This document shows positions 45,869 through 56,983 of a stretch of 64,000 bases of DNA, piece by piece. Source of the stretch: Methylobacterium sp. WL1 (GTDB lineage Bacteria; Pseudomonadota; Alphaproteobacteria; Rhizobiales; Beijerinckiaceae); NCBI RefSeq assembly GCF_008000895.1, contig NZ_CP042823.1, positions 5,974,501 through 6,038,500 of the forward strand. The letters are read 5' to 3'. The notes beneath the pieces were generated by a model, which ran no database searches, was not told the origin of the DNA, and saw nothing but the letters and a program-made list of their open reading frames with translations. Positions within the stretch are counted from its first letter, which is position 1, and each line of letters begins with the position of its first letter. The translations under genes and the position numbers were made by a program.

Positions 45869-45942
45869 TGGAGCGGGCGGCGGGAATCGAACCCGCATAT
45901 TCAGCTTGGGAAGCTGACGTTCTACCACTGAACTACGCCCGC
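45869..45942 (-). tRNA. tRNA-Gly (anticodon CCC), CCA encoded
   Basis: Reading from 45942 down: acceptor GCGGGCG, D arm GTTC-AGTGGTA-GAAC, anticodon stem TCAGC, loop TTCCCAA with anticodon CCC, stem GCTGA, variable loop ATAT, T arm GCGGG-TTCGATT-CCCGC, acceptor CGCCCGC, discriminator T and genomic CCA. All four stems pair. A run of six T (45862-45867 on the other strand) right after the CCA is a probable terminator. Confidence 0.97.
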
Positions 45943-46132
45943 GGACACGGCCGGTGCGGTGGAGTAGCGCCCACAAGGCCGGAGCCTCGTGGGTGCTCCG
46001 TGCACCCGTGTACGAATGCGATCTAGCAGCCCGCCGACAAGTCCGTCAAACGGGGTCTTTCGGTTTCTGCAGGAAAGCGTGTTCGCAAGCCGGACCTCGC
46101 CCAGTGGAGCGACCTGCGCCGGAGCCAGCGTC

Positions 46133-46468
46133 TCAGGCGATCCGGGACAGGTTCCCCGCGGCGGCGTGCGATTCGCGGGCGGCGTCATAGGCCCGGTTGC
46201 GCAGGGCCGTCTCGCTGGGCAGCTGTTCGACGACGTTGCCGGACCGCGAATCCACCACCTGGAACACGATCGAGCTCGTGTCCGGATCCTGGATGTAGCG
46301 CGCCTTGTCGCCGGTGGGGGTGATGTCGAGTTTGACCGCCGGTTCCAGCGGAGCGGTGGCGGCCTGGGCCGGCGTCGTGTCCTGGGTGGCGGCCGGAGCG
46401 GCCGATGCCGCGAGCGACTCGAGACCCTGCGGCCCCGGCGTCGTCGCATTGAGCGGACGGATATCCAT
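46133..46468 (-). CDS. FlaG-like small protein
   Basis: A 111-residue protein. The N-terminal half is alanine/proline/threonine-rich and probably disordered; the C-terminal half (about 50-95) has the FlaG/YvyC-type pattern ARYIQDPDTSSIVFQVVDSR followed by a GNVVEQLPSE motif. FlaG-like proteins are linked to flagellar filament length control, but no flagellar genes are nearby, so this may be a domain relative. AGGAG lies upstream of the ATG. Confidence 0.65.
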   Translation of the reverse strand: MDIRPLNATTPGPQGLESLAASAAPAATQDTTPAQAATAPLEPAVKLDITPTGDKARYIQDPDTSSIVFQVVDSRSGNVVEQLPSETALRNRAYDAARESHAAAGNLSRIA

Positions 46469-46708
46469 GGCTGATCTCCTGCGATCCTGTGATCGAGGGA
46501 TTCAGCGGTTCTGCCGCCTAAGCGTCCGTTAACGGCGCCCCCCGGCGCAGGGGATGGTTGCGCGGCAGCCCGAGTCGCGATGAAGATCGCGTTACCGGAA
46601 CGGCATCATTTTGCGTTTTCGTCTGGTCCTTGATGCCGCGCGCCGCGCGGGTGGGGCGATCCGTGTCGCTATTGCGCCTCGGGGAACGGCACGCGTCCGG
46701 AGGTATCC

Positions 46709-47242
46709 ATGCGCTGGACCCGAATAGCGGTGGCGCTCCTGATTGCGGCGTTTGCCGAGGCACCACCGGGCAGCGGACAGGCGCGATCAGGATTATCACC
46801 CCGGGGGGCGTTCATCCGGCAGCATCGCTGCGAGGTCGTGGCGCGCCTTGACGCGATCCATCGGCGCGGGCCCGTCGAAACGTCGCGTGATCGCTTCATC
46901 GTGGTGGCGCTGCGCGATCGGCCGATGCACTATGTCCAGTGCATCTTCCAGCCCTTCGATACCGCGATGTTGTGCGAAGCCTCGTCTGGCGCCTACGGGA
47001 AAACGGGTTTTCGGCTCCAGGCGCAATCCCAGGCCGCCCTCCGGGCCCTTCAGTATGCCCAAGCCGACGGAGAAGCGAATTTCTCGCGCACCGTCAGCCT
47101 CGGAGATCCTCCCGATGTCGGCATCGCCGCCGACCTGATGCTCGCGGCGCTCTACGATGCCTACGGGGCCGAGCCGGACTCGGCGATCGAGATCACGGCA
47201 CCGCGCGGCGGCGGCGGCGGGTGCGGCACGCCCACGTCTTGA
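46709..47242 (+). CDS. Exported hypothetical protein
   Basis: A 177-residue protein with an N-terminal signal peptide (about 1-24, cleavage near GQA). The mature part includes RFIVVALRDRPMHYVQCIFQ and ends with a glycine run and one cysteine near the C-terminus. CCGGAGG precedes the ATG, so expression is likely. I do not recognise the family. It converges with thiC. Two to four cysteines (positions 41, 80, 90 and 173 or so) could form disulfides in the periplasm. Confidence 0.65.
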   Translation: MRWTRIAVALLIAAFAEAPPGSGQARSGLSPRGAFIRQHRCEVVARLDAIHRRGPVETSRDRFIVVALRDRPMHYVQCIFQPFDTAMLCEASSGAYGKTGFRLQAQSQAALRALQYAQADGEANFSRTVSLGDPPDVGIAADLMLAALYDAYGAEPDSAIEITAPRGGGGGCGTPTS

Positions 47243-47259
47243 GCGGACGGGGCGTGCCG
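47224..47259. terminator. Hairpin between convergent genes (hypothetical protein and thiC)
   Basis: Ten-base arms CGGCACGCCC (47224-47233) and GGGCGTGCCG (47250-47259) with a 16-base loop. It overlaps the last codons of the upstream hypothetical gene and ends five bases before the thiC stop, so it can terminate transcription from both sides. Confidence 0.6.
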
Positions 47260-47264
47260 GCTCC

Positions 47265-49322
<2,058 letters not shown>

Positions 49323-49532
49323 GGAACGGTTCAAGACTCGGCCCCGGGGATGGGTTTGTCAATGCTGCGGCGAGCCGAGCGGATAACAGGCTGGTGTTGT
49401 CCGACGGGAGAAGCTCCGGTCGCCCAAAGCCAAGCACCCTGTGTAGGGGCAGGGCCGCCCAACCACTCATCAAAGCCGTCCTGGGCCAAACAAACTTGGC
49501 TACGATGCCCATCTTTGAACCTTCAAGAAACG

Positions 49533-50372
49533 ATGCGCATCCTGCTCCTGCTGCTGGCCGCCCTGGCGGTGCTCTACCTGGCTTGGCTCGTCGCCCTGGT
49601 GCTGTTCCAGCGGCGGCTGATCTACCCGGGCGCGGCCTGGAACGGGCAACCCGTGCGCATCCAGGCGGCACCGCCCGGGACCGAGCCGGTCACGGTAGCG
49701 ACAGAGGACGGCGAGCGGCTGTTCGCCCTGTGGCGGCCGCCGCATCCCGGCTGCGGCATCGTCATCAGCTTTCACGGCAACGGCTCCCGGCCCGAGCCGC
49801 ACGCGGCACGCTTCGCCGCGGATCCGTGGCGCGCGGCCGGCTGGGGTGTGCTGGCGCCGGCCTATCGCGGCTATCCTGGCTCGACCGGCACGCCGAGCGA
49901 GGACGGCCTGATCCGGGACGGGCTGGCGGCGGTCGCGGCCGCTGAGGCACGGTCCCCGGGGGCGCCGATCCTGCTGCATGGCCATTCCCTGGGTGCCGCG
50001 GTGGCGGTCGCGATCGCCGGGCAAGTCGAGGCGATCGGGCTCTACCTTGAAGCACCGTTCGACTCGCTGACCCATGCCGTGCGGCTGCATGTCCCGCTGG
50101 CACCATCCTGGCTCCTGCGCGACACCTATCGCTCGGACCGGCGCATCCAAGGCACGTCCGCGCCGGTCCTGATCGTCCAGGGCACCGACGACCCGGTGGT
50201 GCCGGCCGAGCTCGCCCGGGCGCTCGCTACGGCGGCGGGGCCCCGAGCGCGGTTCGAGCTGGTGCCGGGCGACCACATGTCGATCTTCGGGTCCCGGGAT
50301 CGCGAGGCCGAGGCGTGGTTCCGCGGACGTGTGGGGCCGGCCTGCAGGACGCCGGATCAGGCTGTGCCCTGA
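49533..50372 (+). CDS. Alpha/beta hydrolase with N-terminal membrane anchor (BEM46/ABHD13-like)
   Basis: A 279-residue protein. An N-terminal hydrophobic stretch (about 2-25) is followed by FQRRLIYP, typical of Bem46/ABHD13-type hydrolases. The nucleophile is in LHGHSLGAAVAVAIAG (GHSLG), the acid in APVLIVQGTDDPVVP, and the histidine in PGDHMSIFG. Catalytic triad is complete. It is oriented away from the thiC leader. Substrate is unknown. An upstream in-frame extension exists but lacks the membrane-anchor start. Confidence 0.85.
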   Translation: MRILLLLLAALAVLYLAWLVALVLFQRRLIYPGAAWNGQPVRIQAAPPGTEPVTVATEDGERLFALWRPPHPGCGIVISFHGNGSRPEPHAARFAADPWRAAGWGVLAPAYRGYPGSTGTPSEDGLIRDGLAAVAAAEARSPGAPILLHGHSLGAAVAVAIAGQVEAIGLYLEAPFDSLTHAVRLHVPLAPSWLLRDTYRSDRRIQGTSAPVLIVQGTDDPVVPAELARALATAAGPRARFELVPGDHMSIFGSRDREAEAWFRGRVGPACRTPDQAVP

Positions 50373-50393
50373 AAGGACGGGAGGAGACATCGT

Positions 50394-50768
50394 TTGGTCG
50401 GACGCCGCTCCCGGCGCTGGAACGCCGACGATCCGGAGATGCCCGGCGCGGTTGCCCGGATGGATCCGGTCTGCCCGCTCTGCGGCCGTCCTATCCCGCC
50501 CCGCGCCCGCTCCAGCCTGCACCACCTCACCCCGAAGCTGAAGGGCGGCACCCACCAGGGCACGGTGCGGCTGCACCAGATCTGCCACTCGGCGATCCAT
50601 GCCCGCTACAGTGAGGCCGAGATCGCCCGCCGGCTCGCCGACGTGGACGCACTGCGGGACGATCCCGAGATCGCGCGCTTCGTGGTCTGGATCCGCGGCA
50701 AGCCCGACGACTTCCACGCCGCCACGCGCATGACCCGTGACCGCCGCGCGGGCAAGCGTCGGGATTGA
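50394..50768 (+). CDS. HNH-endonuclease-like protein
   Basis: A 124-residue protein. A CPLCGRPI zinc-like pair is followed by SSLHHLTPKLKGGT and LHQICHSAIHARYS, matching the HNH nuclease fold (two Cys, His-His, Asn/Cys, His). It likely cleaves DNA or is a repair-linked nuclease. The start is a TTG at 50394, supported by GGGAGGAG seven bases upstream; ATGs at 50439 and 50460 have no comparable site. It follows the hydrolase gene by 22 bp, so it may be co-transcribed. Confidence 0.75.
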   Translation: MVGRRSRRWNADDPEMPGAVARMDPVCPLCGRPIPPRARSSLHHLTPKLKGGTHQGTVRLHQICHSAIHARYSEAEIARRLADVDALRDDPEIARFVVWIRGKPDDFHAATRMTRDRRAGKRRD

Positions 50769-50873
50769 GGCAGCCGTTTACCCGGCGCTCAGGACATCTG
50801 CAGGTTCCGATCCCGGGCCGGCAACCCCGTCAACCTTGTCGATCCACACTGGCCCCGGTCTGGGAGCTGAACG

Positions 50874-51941
50874 ATGGGCGGGGCAGGAAACGCGAACGGC
50901 CGGCTGGCCTGGGTCGATATCGCCAAGGGGATCTGCATCCTCCTGGTGGTGATGATGCATTCCGTCATCGGCACCGGTGCGGCCCTGGGCGGCGAGGGAT
51001 TCCTGCACCCGGTGGTGGCCTTCGCCAAACCGTTTCGGATCCCGGATTTCTTCCTGCTGTCCGGCCTGTTCCTGGGGCGGGTGATCGACCGGGACTGGCG
51101 CCTGTTCGCCGACCGCCGGGTCCTGCACTTCGCCTACTTCTACGGGCTCTGGCTGGTGATTCAGTCGGCGGCGCGCTACGGCGGTATCGTCGGCGATGCC
51201 GGGCCGGGCGCCTTCGCCGCCCATCTCGCCCACGCGCTGGTCGAGCCGTATTCCAGCCTGTGGTTCGTCTACCTGCTGGCGGTCTTCTCCGTGGTGACCA
51301 AGGTCTTGCGCCGGTGCCCGGGGGCGCTGCTGCTGGCCGGCGCGGCCCTGCTGCAGATCGCCGACATCCGCAGCGATGCGACCCTCGTCGAGGAGTTCTG
51401 CGGCCGCTACGTCTACTTCGTGGCGGGCTACCTGTTCGCCGGCCGGATCTTCGCCTTGGCCGACGCGGCCCGCCGGCATGTCGGCCCCGCGCTGTGCGGC
51501 CTCGCCGCCTGGGCCGTCTTGGAAGGATGGATGGCGCTGACGCCCGCCCGCCATCCGGCCTACCCGACCCTCGCCAGCCTGCCGATCGCGAGCCTCGCCC
51601 TCGGGGCGGCCGGTGCCCTGGCGATCATGGTCGTGGCCGCGCTGATCGAGCGGTCGGGGACCGCCGTCGCCGAAGCCCTACGGACCTGCGGCCAGCGCTC
51701 GATCGTGATCTATCTCGCCTTCTCGCTGCCGATGGCCGCGACCCGCGAGATCCTGGTCCGCACCGGGCTCGTGAACGATATCGGGCTTGCGAGCCTGATC
51801 GTCATGGCGGCGGCGCTGCTGGTCCCGCTGGGCCTGGAGCGGCTGGTGCGCCACACGCCGCTCGCCCTGCTGTTCCTGCGTCCGGCCTGGTTCCGGCTGG
51901 CGGGGGCGCCGCGCCCGCGTCCGTCCCTCGCGGCCACCTGA
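50874..51941 (+). CDS. Acyltransferase 3 family membrane protein
   Basis: A 355-residue integral membrane protein with about ten hydrophobic segments. The first segment LAWVDIAKGICILLVVMMHS shows the Acyl_transf_3/OafA signature with the conserved His, and RIPDFFLLSGLFLGRVIDRDW follows. Such proteins O-acetylate or succinylate surface sugars, or move acyl groups across the membrane. No glycan genes are adjacent, so the acceptor is unknown. It converges with the PilZ gene. Confidence 0.85.
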   Translation: MGGAGNANGRLAWVDIAKGICILLVVMMHSVIGTGAALGGEGFLHPVVAFAKPFRIPDFFLLSGLFLGRVIDRDWRLFADRRVLHFAYFYGLWLVIQSAARYGGIVGDAGPGAFAAHLAHALVEPYSSLWFVYLLAVFSVVTKVLRRCPGALLLAGAALLQIADIRSDATLVEEFCGRYVYFVAGYLFAGRIFALADAARRHVGPALCGLAAWAVLEGWMALTPARHPAYPTLASLPIASLALGAAGALAIMVVAALIERSGTAVAEALRTCGQRSIVIYLAFSLPMAATREILVRTGLVNDIGLASLIVMAAALLVPLGLERLVRHTPLALLFLRPAWFRLAGAPRPRPSLAAT

Positions 51942-51951
51942 GGCCGGCAGC

Positions 51952-52197
51952 TCAGCTCTCGAACGCGATGCCGATCCGGCGGCTGCGCCGCCACGCCACG
52001 GCGGCCTGCCGCGGGTCGGCCCCGTCCATCAGACGGAGCGGGAAGCGGTCCGGCACGGCTTGATCCTCCTCGACCTCGATCTGAGCGCCGGTCTCGGTGG
52101 CGTCCCAGACGAGGCAGCCGACCTCGCCGCAGGCGAGCAGCAGCGTGCCGAACGTGAAGGCGTTCTTGCGGAATGCCCCGCGGCGATCCTCCGTCAT
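51952..52197 (-). CDS. Small PilZ-domain protein
   Basis: An 81-residue single-domain protein. An N-terminal DRR, then CLVWDATETGAQIEVEED, an Arg-rich strand VAWRRSRRIGIAF: the RxxxR/DxSxxG-like pattern is loosely kept (DRR and DATETGAQI), as in PilZ c-di-GMP receptors. The binding motif is altered (Thr-Glu-Thr-Gly-Ala), so c-di-GMP binding is uncertain. It lies opposite the acyltransferase gene, 10 bp away. Confidence 0.65.
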   Translation of the reverse strand: MTEDRRGAFRKNAFTFGTLLLACGEVGCLVWDATETGAQIEVEEDQAVPDRFPLRLMDGADPRQAAVAWRRSRRIGIAFES

Positions 52198-52612
52198 CGC
52201 ACCCTCTCTCCGGTCCCGGTCCGCGACACCCAGGCGCGCGGACTGAACAATACGGCGAGACGGTTAACGGGCTGGATGGCGGGCGGAGACTGGTATCCCA
52301 GGCCGAAACTCAATACGTGTTTGGGTCATCCAGGAGATGCGCCGCCGCTGCAGGCTCGCCAGCTTCGCGGCGTTCAGGATGCCCCCAGGGCTACGGCAAT
52401 CCTGCAACGCATGGCGTCGATCCCGGCTTCGCCGCTGATCGCGACCTCGATATCGTGGGGCGATGGCTTCCGGCTGGCGCCCGGCATCGGTAAGGCGAAC
52501 CGCAGCGACGGTCCGCCCTCCGACGCCTTCGCAGGTCGGGGCCGAATTTTCATGACAGGGATCGGGCGCGTGCCGGGTTGTTCACCGGGCGATGGTGCAC
52601 CGGGAGGACTCA
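52198..52612. other. Intergenic stretch between the PilZ gene and the coiled-coil gene
   Basis: About 415 bases with no supported gene on either strand. Short open frames here lack ribosome sites and family features. The last dozen bases carry GGGAGGA for the next gene. Confidence 0.4.
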
Positions 52613-52987
52613 ATGCGGGATGCGTCGGCGCAGGAGCTCATGATCCTCAGCGCGTTGCAGGAATGCCGGATCCAGCTGGAGACCGCGCGCCGGGACGAGG
52701 CGAGCCGGGCCGCCGTCCGGCTCGAACTCGATGCCGCCCTGCAGCGCGAGGAGGCGCTGAAGACCGAGATCGTGCAGGAGCGGGAGCGCACCGAGGCCGT
52801 GCGGGTCGTCTTGCTGGCGCTCACGGCCAGCATCGGCCGGTTCGGCCTGCGCCGGAAGCTGTTCACGGCGCGTATCGCCCGGCTCGGCCGGGAGACGCCG
52901 GATTCCGGCCCGCAATCGGTTCGGCACCCCGTGCTGCTCGCCGAGGCACGGCGGGTGCTGGGGCAGGATCCGACCGCCTCGGGTTAA
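52613..52987 (+). CDS. Small coiled-coil hypothetical protein
   Basis: A 124-residue mostly helical protein: residues about 5-65 form a likely coiled coil rich in Glu, Arg and Leu (EEALKTEIVQERERTEAVR), then a short basic C-terminal part. No membrane segment. GGGAGGA at 52602-52608 supports the ATG at 52613. I do not recognise the family. It lies about 140 bp upstream of the PBP1A gene and could be co-regulated with it. Confidence 0.6.
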   Translation: MRDASAQELMILSALQECRIQLETARRDEASRAAVRLELDAALQREEALKTEIVQERERTEAVRVVLLALTASIGRFGLRRKLFTARIARLGRETPDSGPQSVRHPVLLAEARRVLGQDPTASG

Positions 52988-53129
52988 GGCGCCGGGATGC
53001 TAGCGGCCGGGGCCGGGGTGCTGAACGGAACGCTAACGACCCCTTAAACCGCCGCATTTAGCGTGCCGTAACCGGGCTACGCCGCAACGCACGCGCGCGC
53101 TGGTTTCGGATCGTTCGAAGACGGGATGC

Positions 53130-55310
53130 ATGGCCAAGGGTCGGGGCAGGATGGAGCCGAATTTCGACGTGCCGGAAGGGCGCGTCCGGGATCGCGGCGA
53201 ACTCGACCTGCGCCTGTCCCGGGACGACCGGGCCGGGACAGGGGAACGCGTGGGTAAGCGAGCGGACGAGATGGCGCGGGCTCCGGCCAAGACGGCGCCA
53301 CGCCGGACCCAGAAGAAGTCCGGCCGGCGCCGGCGCTCGTGGCTTGGCCGGATCGCCTACGGCACCGTGGTGCTCGGCCTGTGGGCGGTGATCGGCGTCG
53401 CTGGCCTCATCGCCTACCATGCCTCGCAGCTGCCGCCGATCGACCAGCTCGCGGTGCCCAAGCGCCCGCCCAACATCGCCATCCTGGCGAGCGACGGCTC
53501 GCTGTTGGCCAACCGGGGTGAGACCGGCGGCCGGGTGGTCTCGATCAAGGAGCTGCCGCCCTACCTGCCCCGCGCCTTCGTGGCGATCGAGGACCGGCGG
53601 TTCTACCAGCATTTCGGCGTCGACCCGGTGGGCATCCTCCGGGCGATTGGCCAGAACCTGACACGCCGCGGCGTCGCGCAGGGCGGCTCGACCCTGACCC
53701 AGCAGCTCGCCAAGAACCTGTTCCTGACCCCCGAGCGCTCGGCCTCGCGCAAGATCCAGGAGGCGATCCTCGCCCTGTGGCTGGAGCACAAGTACAGCAA
53801 GGACGAGATCCTCGAACTGTACCTGAACCGGGTCTATTTCGGCGCCGGCGCCTACGGCGTCGAGGCCGCGGCGCAGCGCTACTTCGGCAAGCCCGCCAAG
53901 GAGGTGTCGCTGGCCCAGGCCGCGATGCTCGGCGGACTCGTGCAGGCGCCCTCGCGGCTCGCCCCGAACCGCAACCTGCCCGCCGCCCAGGCCCGCGCCG
54001 CGCAGGTGCTGGCTGCCATGCAGGAGCTCGGCTTCGTCCCGGCGCAGGACGCCAAGGTGGCGCTCGCCCAGCCGGCCCGGCCCGCCAACGCGCGCGGCGG
54101 CGGCTCGGCCAACTACGTGGCCGATCTCGTGATGGACGTGCTCGACGATTACGTCGGCAAGTTCGACACCGACATCACGGTCCAGACCACCGTCGACACC
54201 GGCCTGCAGGCGCTCGCCGAGAAGGCGCTCACCGACGAGCTGAACGCCAAGGGCACGCGCTTCAACGTCGGACAGGGCGCCCTGGTCTCGATGCGGCCGG
54301 ACGGGGCGATCCGCGCGCTGATCGGCGGGCGCGACTACGCCCAGAGCCAGTTCAACCGCGCGACCACTGCCAAGCGGCAGCCCGGCTCTTCGTTCAAGCC
54401 GTTCGTCTACCTCGCCGCCGTGGAGCACGGGGCGACCCCCGACACGGTGAAGGAGGACGCGCCGATCCGGATCGGCACCTGGGCGCCTGAGAACTACTCG
54501 CACCGCTACGAAGGCCCGGTGACGCTGCGCATGGCGCTGGCGCACTCGCTCAATACGGTGGCGGTGCGGCTCGGCCAGGAAGTCGGCCCGAAGACGGTGG
54601 TGCAGACCGCCCAGCGCCTCGGCATCACCTCGCCGCTCCAGGCCAACGGCTCGATCGCGCTCGGGACCTCCGAGGTGACCCTGCTGGAGATGGTCGGCGC
54701 CTACGGGGCCTTCGCCAACGGCGGCACCGGGGTGATCCCGTACGTGGTCACCTCCGTGAAGAGTGCCGCCGGCAAGATGCTGTACAAGCGTTCCGACAAC
54801 GGTCTCGGCCGGGTCATCGACGCCAACGCCGACGGCATGATGAACGCGATGATGCACGAGACCTTCGTGTCCGGCACCGCCAAGAAGGCCGACATCCCGG
54901 GCTGGGAGCTGGCCGGCAAGACCGGCACGACCCAGGATTTCCGCGATGCCTGGTTCATCGGCTACTCGGGTACCCTCGTCACCGGGATCTGGCTCGGCAA
55001 CGACGACGGCGAGCTGACCAAGAAGGTCACCGGCGGCAACCTGCCGGCGGAGATCTGGAAGACCTACATGACCCAGGCGCTGAAGGGCCAGAACCCGGTT
55101 CCGCTGCCCGGCATCAACCGCTGGCGCAAGCCGCCGCCCGAGACCACGGCTTCCGTGGCGAGCGCGGCGCCGAGTTCCCCGGCCGACCTCCTGGGCCAGA
55201 TCTTCGGCGATCCGGCCGCGCCCGCGCCCCGCCAGCAGGCCCCGGCACGCCGGGCAGCCCCGAAGGACGACCGCAACTTCGTCGAGAAGCTGTTCGGGAT
55301 CGGCGAGTAA
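53130..55310 (+). CDS. mrcA: Bifunctional penicillin-binding protein 1A
   Basis: A 726-residue class A PBP. A basic cytoplasmic N-terminus (about 1-70) and a single membrane segment (about 72-96) precede the glycosyltransferase domain (about 120-300) with EDRRFYQHFGVD (catalytic Glu) and GGSTLTQQLAKNLF. The transpeptidase domain (about 375-650) has the serine motif PGSSFKPF, the SLN motif in AHSLNTVAVR and the KTG motif AGKTGTTQDF. The C-terminal tail is proline/alanine-rich. It polymerises and cross-links peptidoglycan at the periplasmic face. Confidence 0.95.
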   Translation: MAKGRGRMEPNFDVPEGRVRDRGELDLRLSRDDRAGTGERVGKRADEMARAPAKTAPRRTQKKSGRRRRSWLGRIAYGTVVLGLWAVIGVAGLIAYHASQLPPIDQLAVPKRPPNIAILASDGSLLANRGETGGRVVSIKELPPYLPRAFVAIEDRRFYQHFGVDPVGILRAIGQNLTRRGVAQGGSTLTQQLAKNLFLTPERSASRKIQEAILALWLEHKYSKDEILELYLNRVYFGAGAYGVEAAAQRYFGKPAKEVSLAQAAMLGGLVQAPSRLAPNRNLPAAQARAAQVLAAMQELGFVPAQDAKVALAQPARPANARGGGSANYVADLVMDVLDDYVGKFDTDITVQTTVDTGLQALAEKALTDELNAKGTRFNVGQGALVSMRPDGAIRALIGGRDYAQSQFNRATTAKRQPGSSFKPFVYLAAVEHGATPDTVKEDAPIRIGTWAPENYSHRYEGPVTLRMALAHSLNTVAVRLGQEVGPKTVVQTAQRLGITSPLQANGSIALGTSEVTLLEMVGAYGAFANGGTGVIPYVVTSVKSAAGKMLYKRSDNGLGRVIDANADGMMNAMMHETFVSGTAKKADIPGWELAGKTGTTQDFRDAWFIGYSGTLVTGIWLGNDDGELTKKVTGGNLPAEIWKTYMTQALKGQNPVPLPGINRWRKPPPETTASVASAAPSSPADLLGQIFGDPAAPAPRQQAPARRAAPKDDRNFVEKLFGIGE

Positions 55311-55321
55311 GCCGGTCCGGC

Positions 55322-55768
55322 TCAGCGCCGGATCAGGACCACGCCGCCGATCAGCAGCGCGACGCCGAGCGCCCGCGGCAGGTCGACCGGGCGCTGGGCG
55401 AGGCCGAGCCAGCCGTAATGGTCGAACAGGACTGAGGCCAGCATCTGGCCGGTGACCAGGAGCGTCAGAAAAGTTCCGGCCCCGAGCTGCGGGACCAGGA
55501 CGATGCCGAGGCCGATGAAGATCGCCCCGAACATCCCGCCGCTCCACGCCCACCAGGGGATCCGCGCGAGCACCCCGGCGGACGGCATCGGGTCCCGGGC
55601 GACCAGCGCGAACACGACCATGCAGCCCACCCCGACCGTGAAGCTCACGACCCCCGACAGGGCAGCCGAGTTGAGGGCGGTGCGCAGATTCGCGTTCAGC
55701 GCCTGCTGGATGACGATGCTGACGCCCGCCGTGAGGGCGAGCGCCGAGGGCAGGAGCGATTTCAGCAT
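55322..55768 (-). CDS. DMT-superfamily YdcZ (DUF606) membrane protein
   Basis: A 148-residue protein with five hydrophobic segments; the pattern INxx..A...G and GMFGAIFIGLGIVLVPQLGAG is typical of the YdcZ/DUF606 family of small EamA-like transporters. The family often acts as paired or dimeric exporters. Substrate unknown. The gene converges with the PBP1A gene, with only eleven bases between the stops. Confidence 0.85.
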   Translation of the reverse strand: MLKSLLPSALALTAGVSIVIQQALNANLRTALNSAALSGVVSFTVGVGCMVVFALVARDPMPSAGVLARIPWWAWSGGMFGAIFIGLGIVLVPQLGAGTFLTLLVTGQMLASVLFDHYGWLGLAQRPVDLPRALGVALLIGGVVLIRR

Positions 55769-55867
55769 GACGGTCGGGGGCTTTCGGGCGGCGCGCGTAA
55801 CGGCCGCGGTACAGCGATTCCGCGCCCCCCGCCATTCGCGTCGACGGTATCCGGCTGCCCCCGTCGC

Positions 55868-56707
55868 TCACAACATCGGCAGCATCCGGGGCCGGGGCCC
55901 GCGGGGGAAATGCGCGTCGATCATGGCGATCTCGGCCGGGCCGAGATGCAGGTCCGCGGCGCCCGCGTTCTCGATCGCCCGCGCCGGCCGGCCGGTCTTG
56001 GGGATCGTGAAGGTCGCGGGCAGGCGGGTCAGGAAGGCCAGGGCCACCGCGTAGGGCGTCGTGCCGTGGGTGCTGGCGATGCCGTCGAGCACGCGGCCGC
56101 CGGCGCTGGAAGGGTCGGGGAACTCGCCGCTCCCGAACGGCGAGTAGCCGACCATCGCGACGCCGTGCCTCTCGCACCACGGCAGCACCGCGTGCTCGAT
56201 CGCCCGCTCGTTGAGGTGGTACAGCACCTGGTTGCAGGCGATCCGGTCCGGCCCGGCGATGGCCAGGACCCGGTCGAGGTCGTCGACGTCGAAGTTGCTC
56301 AAGCCCCAGGACAGGATCTTGCCGGCCCGGCGCAGGTCCTCGAACCCCGCGATCGTCTCGGCCAGGGGATGCTGGCCGGGCCAGTGCAGCAGGTAGCTGT
56401 CGAGCCGGTCGGTCTTCAACCGCCGCAGGGAGGCCTCGCAGGCCCGCACGACGCCGCGGCGCGTGGCGTTGCCCGGGACCACCTTCGAGACGAGGAACAC
56501 CTCCTCGCGGCAATCCGTGGTCGCCTCGGCCACGATCGCCTCGGCGTCGCCGTACATCTCGGCGGTATCGATATGCGTCATCCCGGCATCGATGCCGGCC
56601 CGCAAGGCGCGCACGGCGTCTGCCCTGTCCGAGCCGTCGATATGCCACGTGCCCTGGCCGATGACCGGCACCGAGACGCGCGTCGCCCCGAAGCTTCTGG
56701 CGTACAT
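55868..56707 (-). CDS. Aldo/keto reductase
   Basis: A 279-residue TIM-barrel oxidoreductase of the AKR superfamily. The catalytic tetrad is visible: Asp in THIDTAEMYGD with Tyr, Lys in VSKVVP, and His in LLHWPGQHP; the NADPH-binding C-terminal segment has TIPKTGRPARAIENAGAA. It reduces aldehydes or ketones; substrate unspecified. A good Shine-Dalgarno-like GGAAGGGAG lies ahead of the ATG at 56707. Confidence 0.9.
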   Translation of the reverse strand: MYARSFGATRVSVPVIGQGTWHIDGSDRADAVRALRAGIDAGMTHIDTAEMYGDAEAIVAEATTDCREEVFLVSKVVPGNATRRGVVRACEASLRRLKTDRLDSYLLHWPGQHPLAETIAGFEDLRRAGKILSWGLSNFDVDDLDRVLAIAGPDRIACNQVLYHLNERAIEHAVLPWCERHGVAMVGYSPFGSGEFPDPSSAGGRVLDGIASTHGTTPYAVALAFLTRLPATFTIPKTGRPARAIENAGAADLHLGPAEIAMIDAHFPRGPRPRMLPML

Positions 56708-56983
56708 GGCAGCGCTCCCTTCCGGCCGCGCGGGGTCTCGTTCTGATCGTCCGCCCGACCCGATCGAGCCGATACGCGGACCCCGCTGCGCCTTACTCGC
56801 GCCATCTTGGGGGGATGAGCAATGGGCCGTCGCCGCTCCGGTGTTGAACTTTAGGCCAGTGTCTCACACCGCGCTCAACGAGGCCGCCACAGGGCCTACC
56901 AAGCGGCCTGCCCGGTTGCCCGCGCGGGCCTGGAGCGCCCCGTGCGGCGCCGGCGCCGAGCCGACCCTGGGGGGGACGCGCTG

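Noticed and set aside
53058..56648. A 1196-codon open frame on the minus strand opposite the PBP1A gene
   Set aside because: It lies antisense to a complete PBP1A and runs through the YdcZ and aldo/keto reductase genes; its composition (Arg, Gly, Asp, His-rich) is that of a GC-rich shadow frame.
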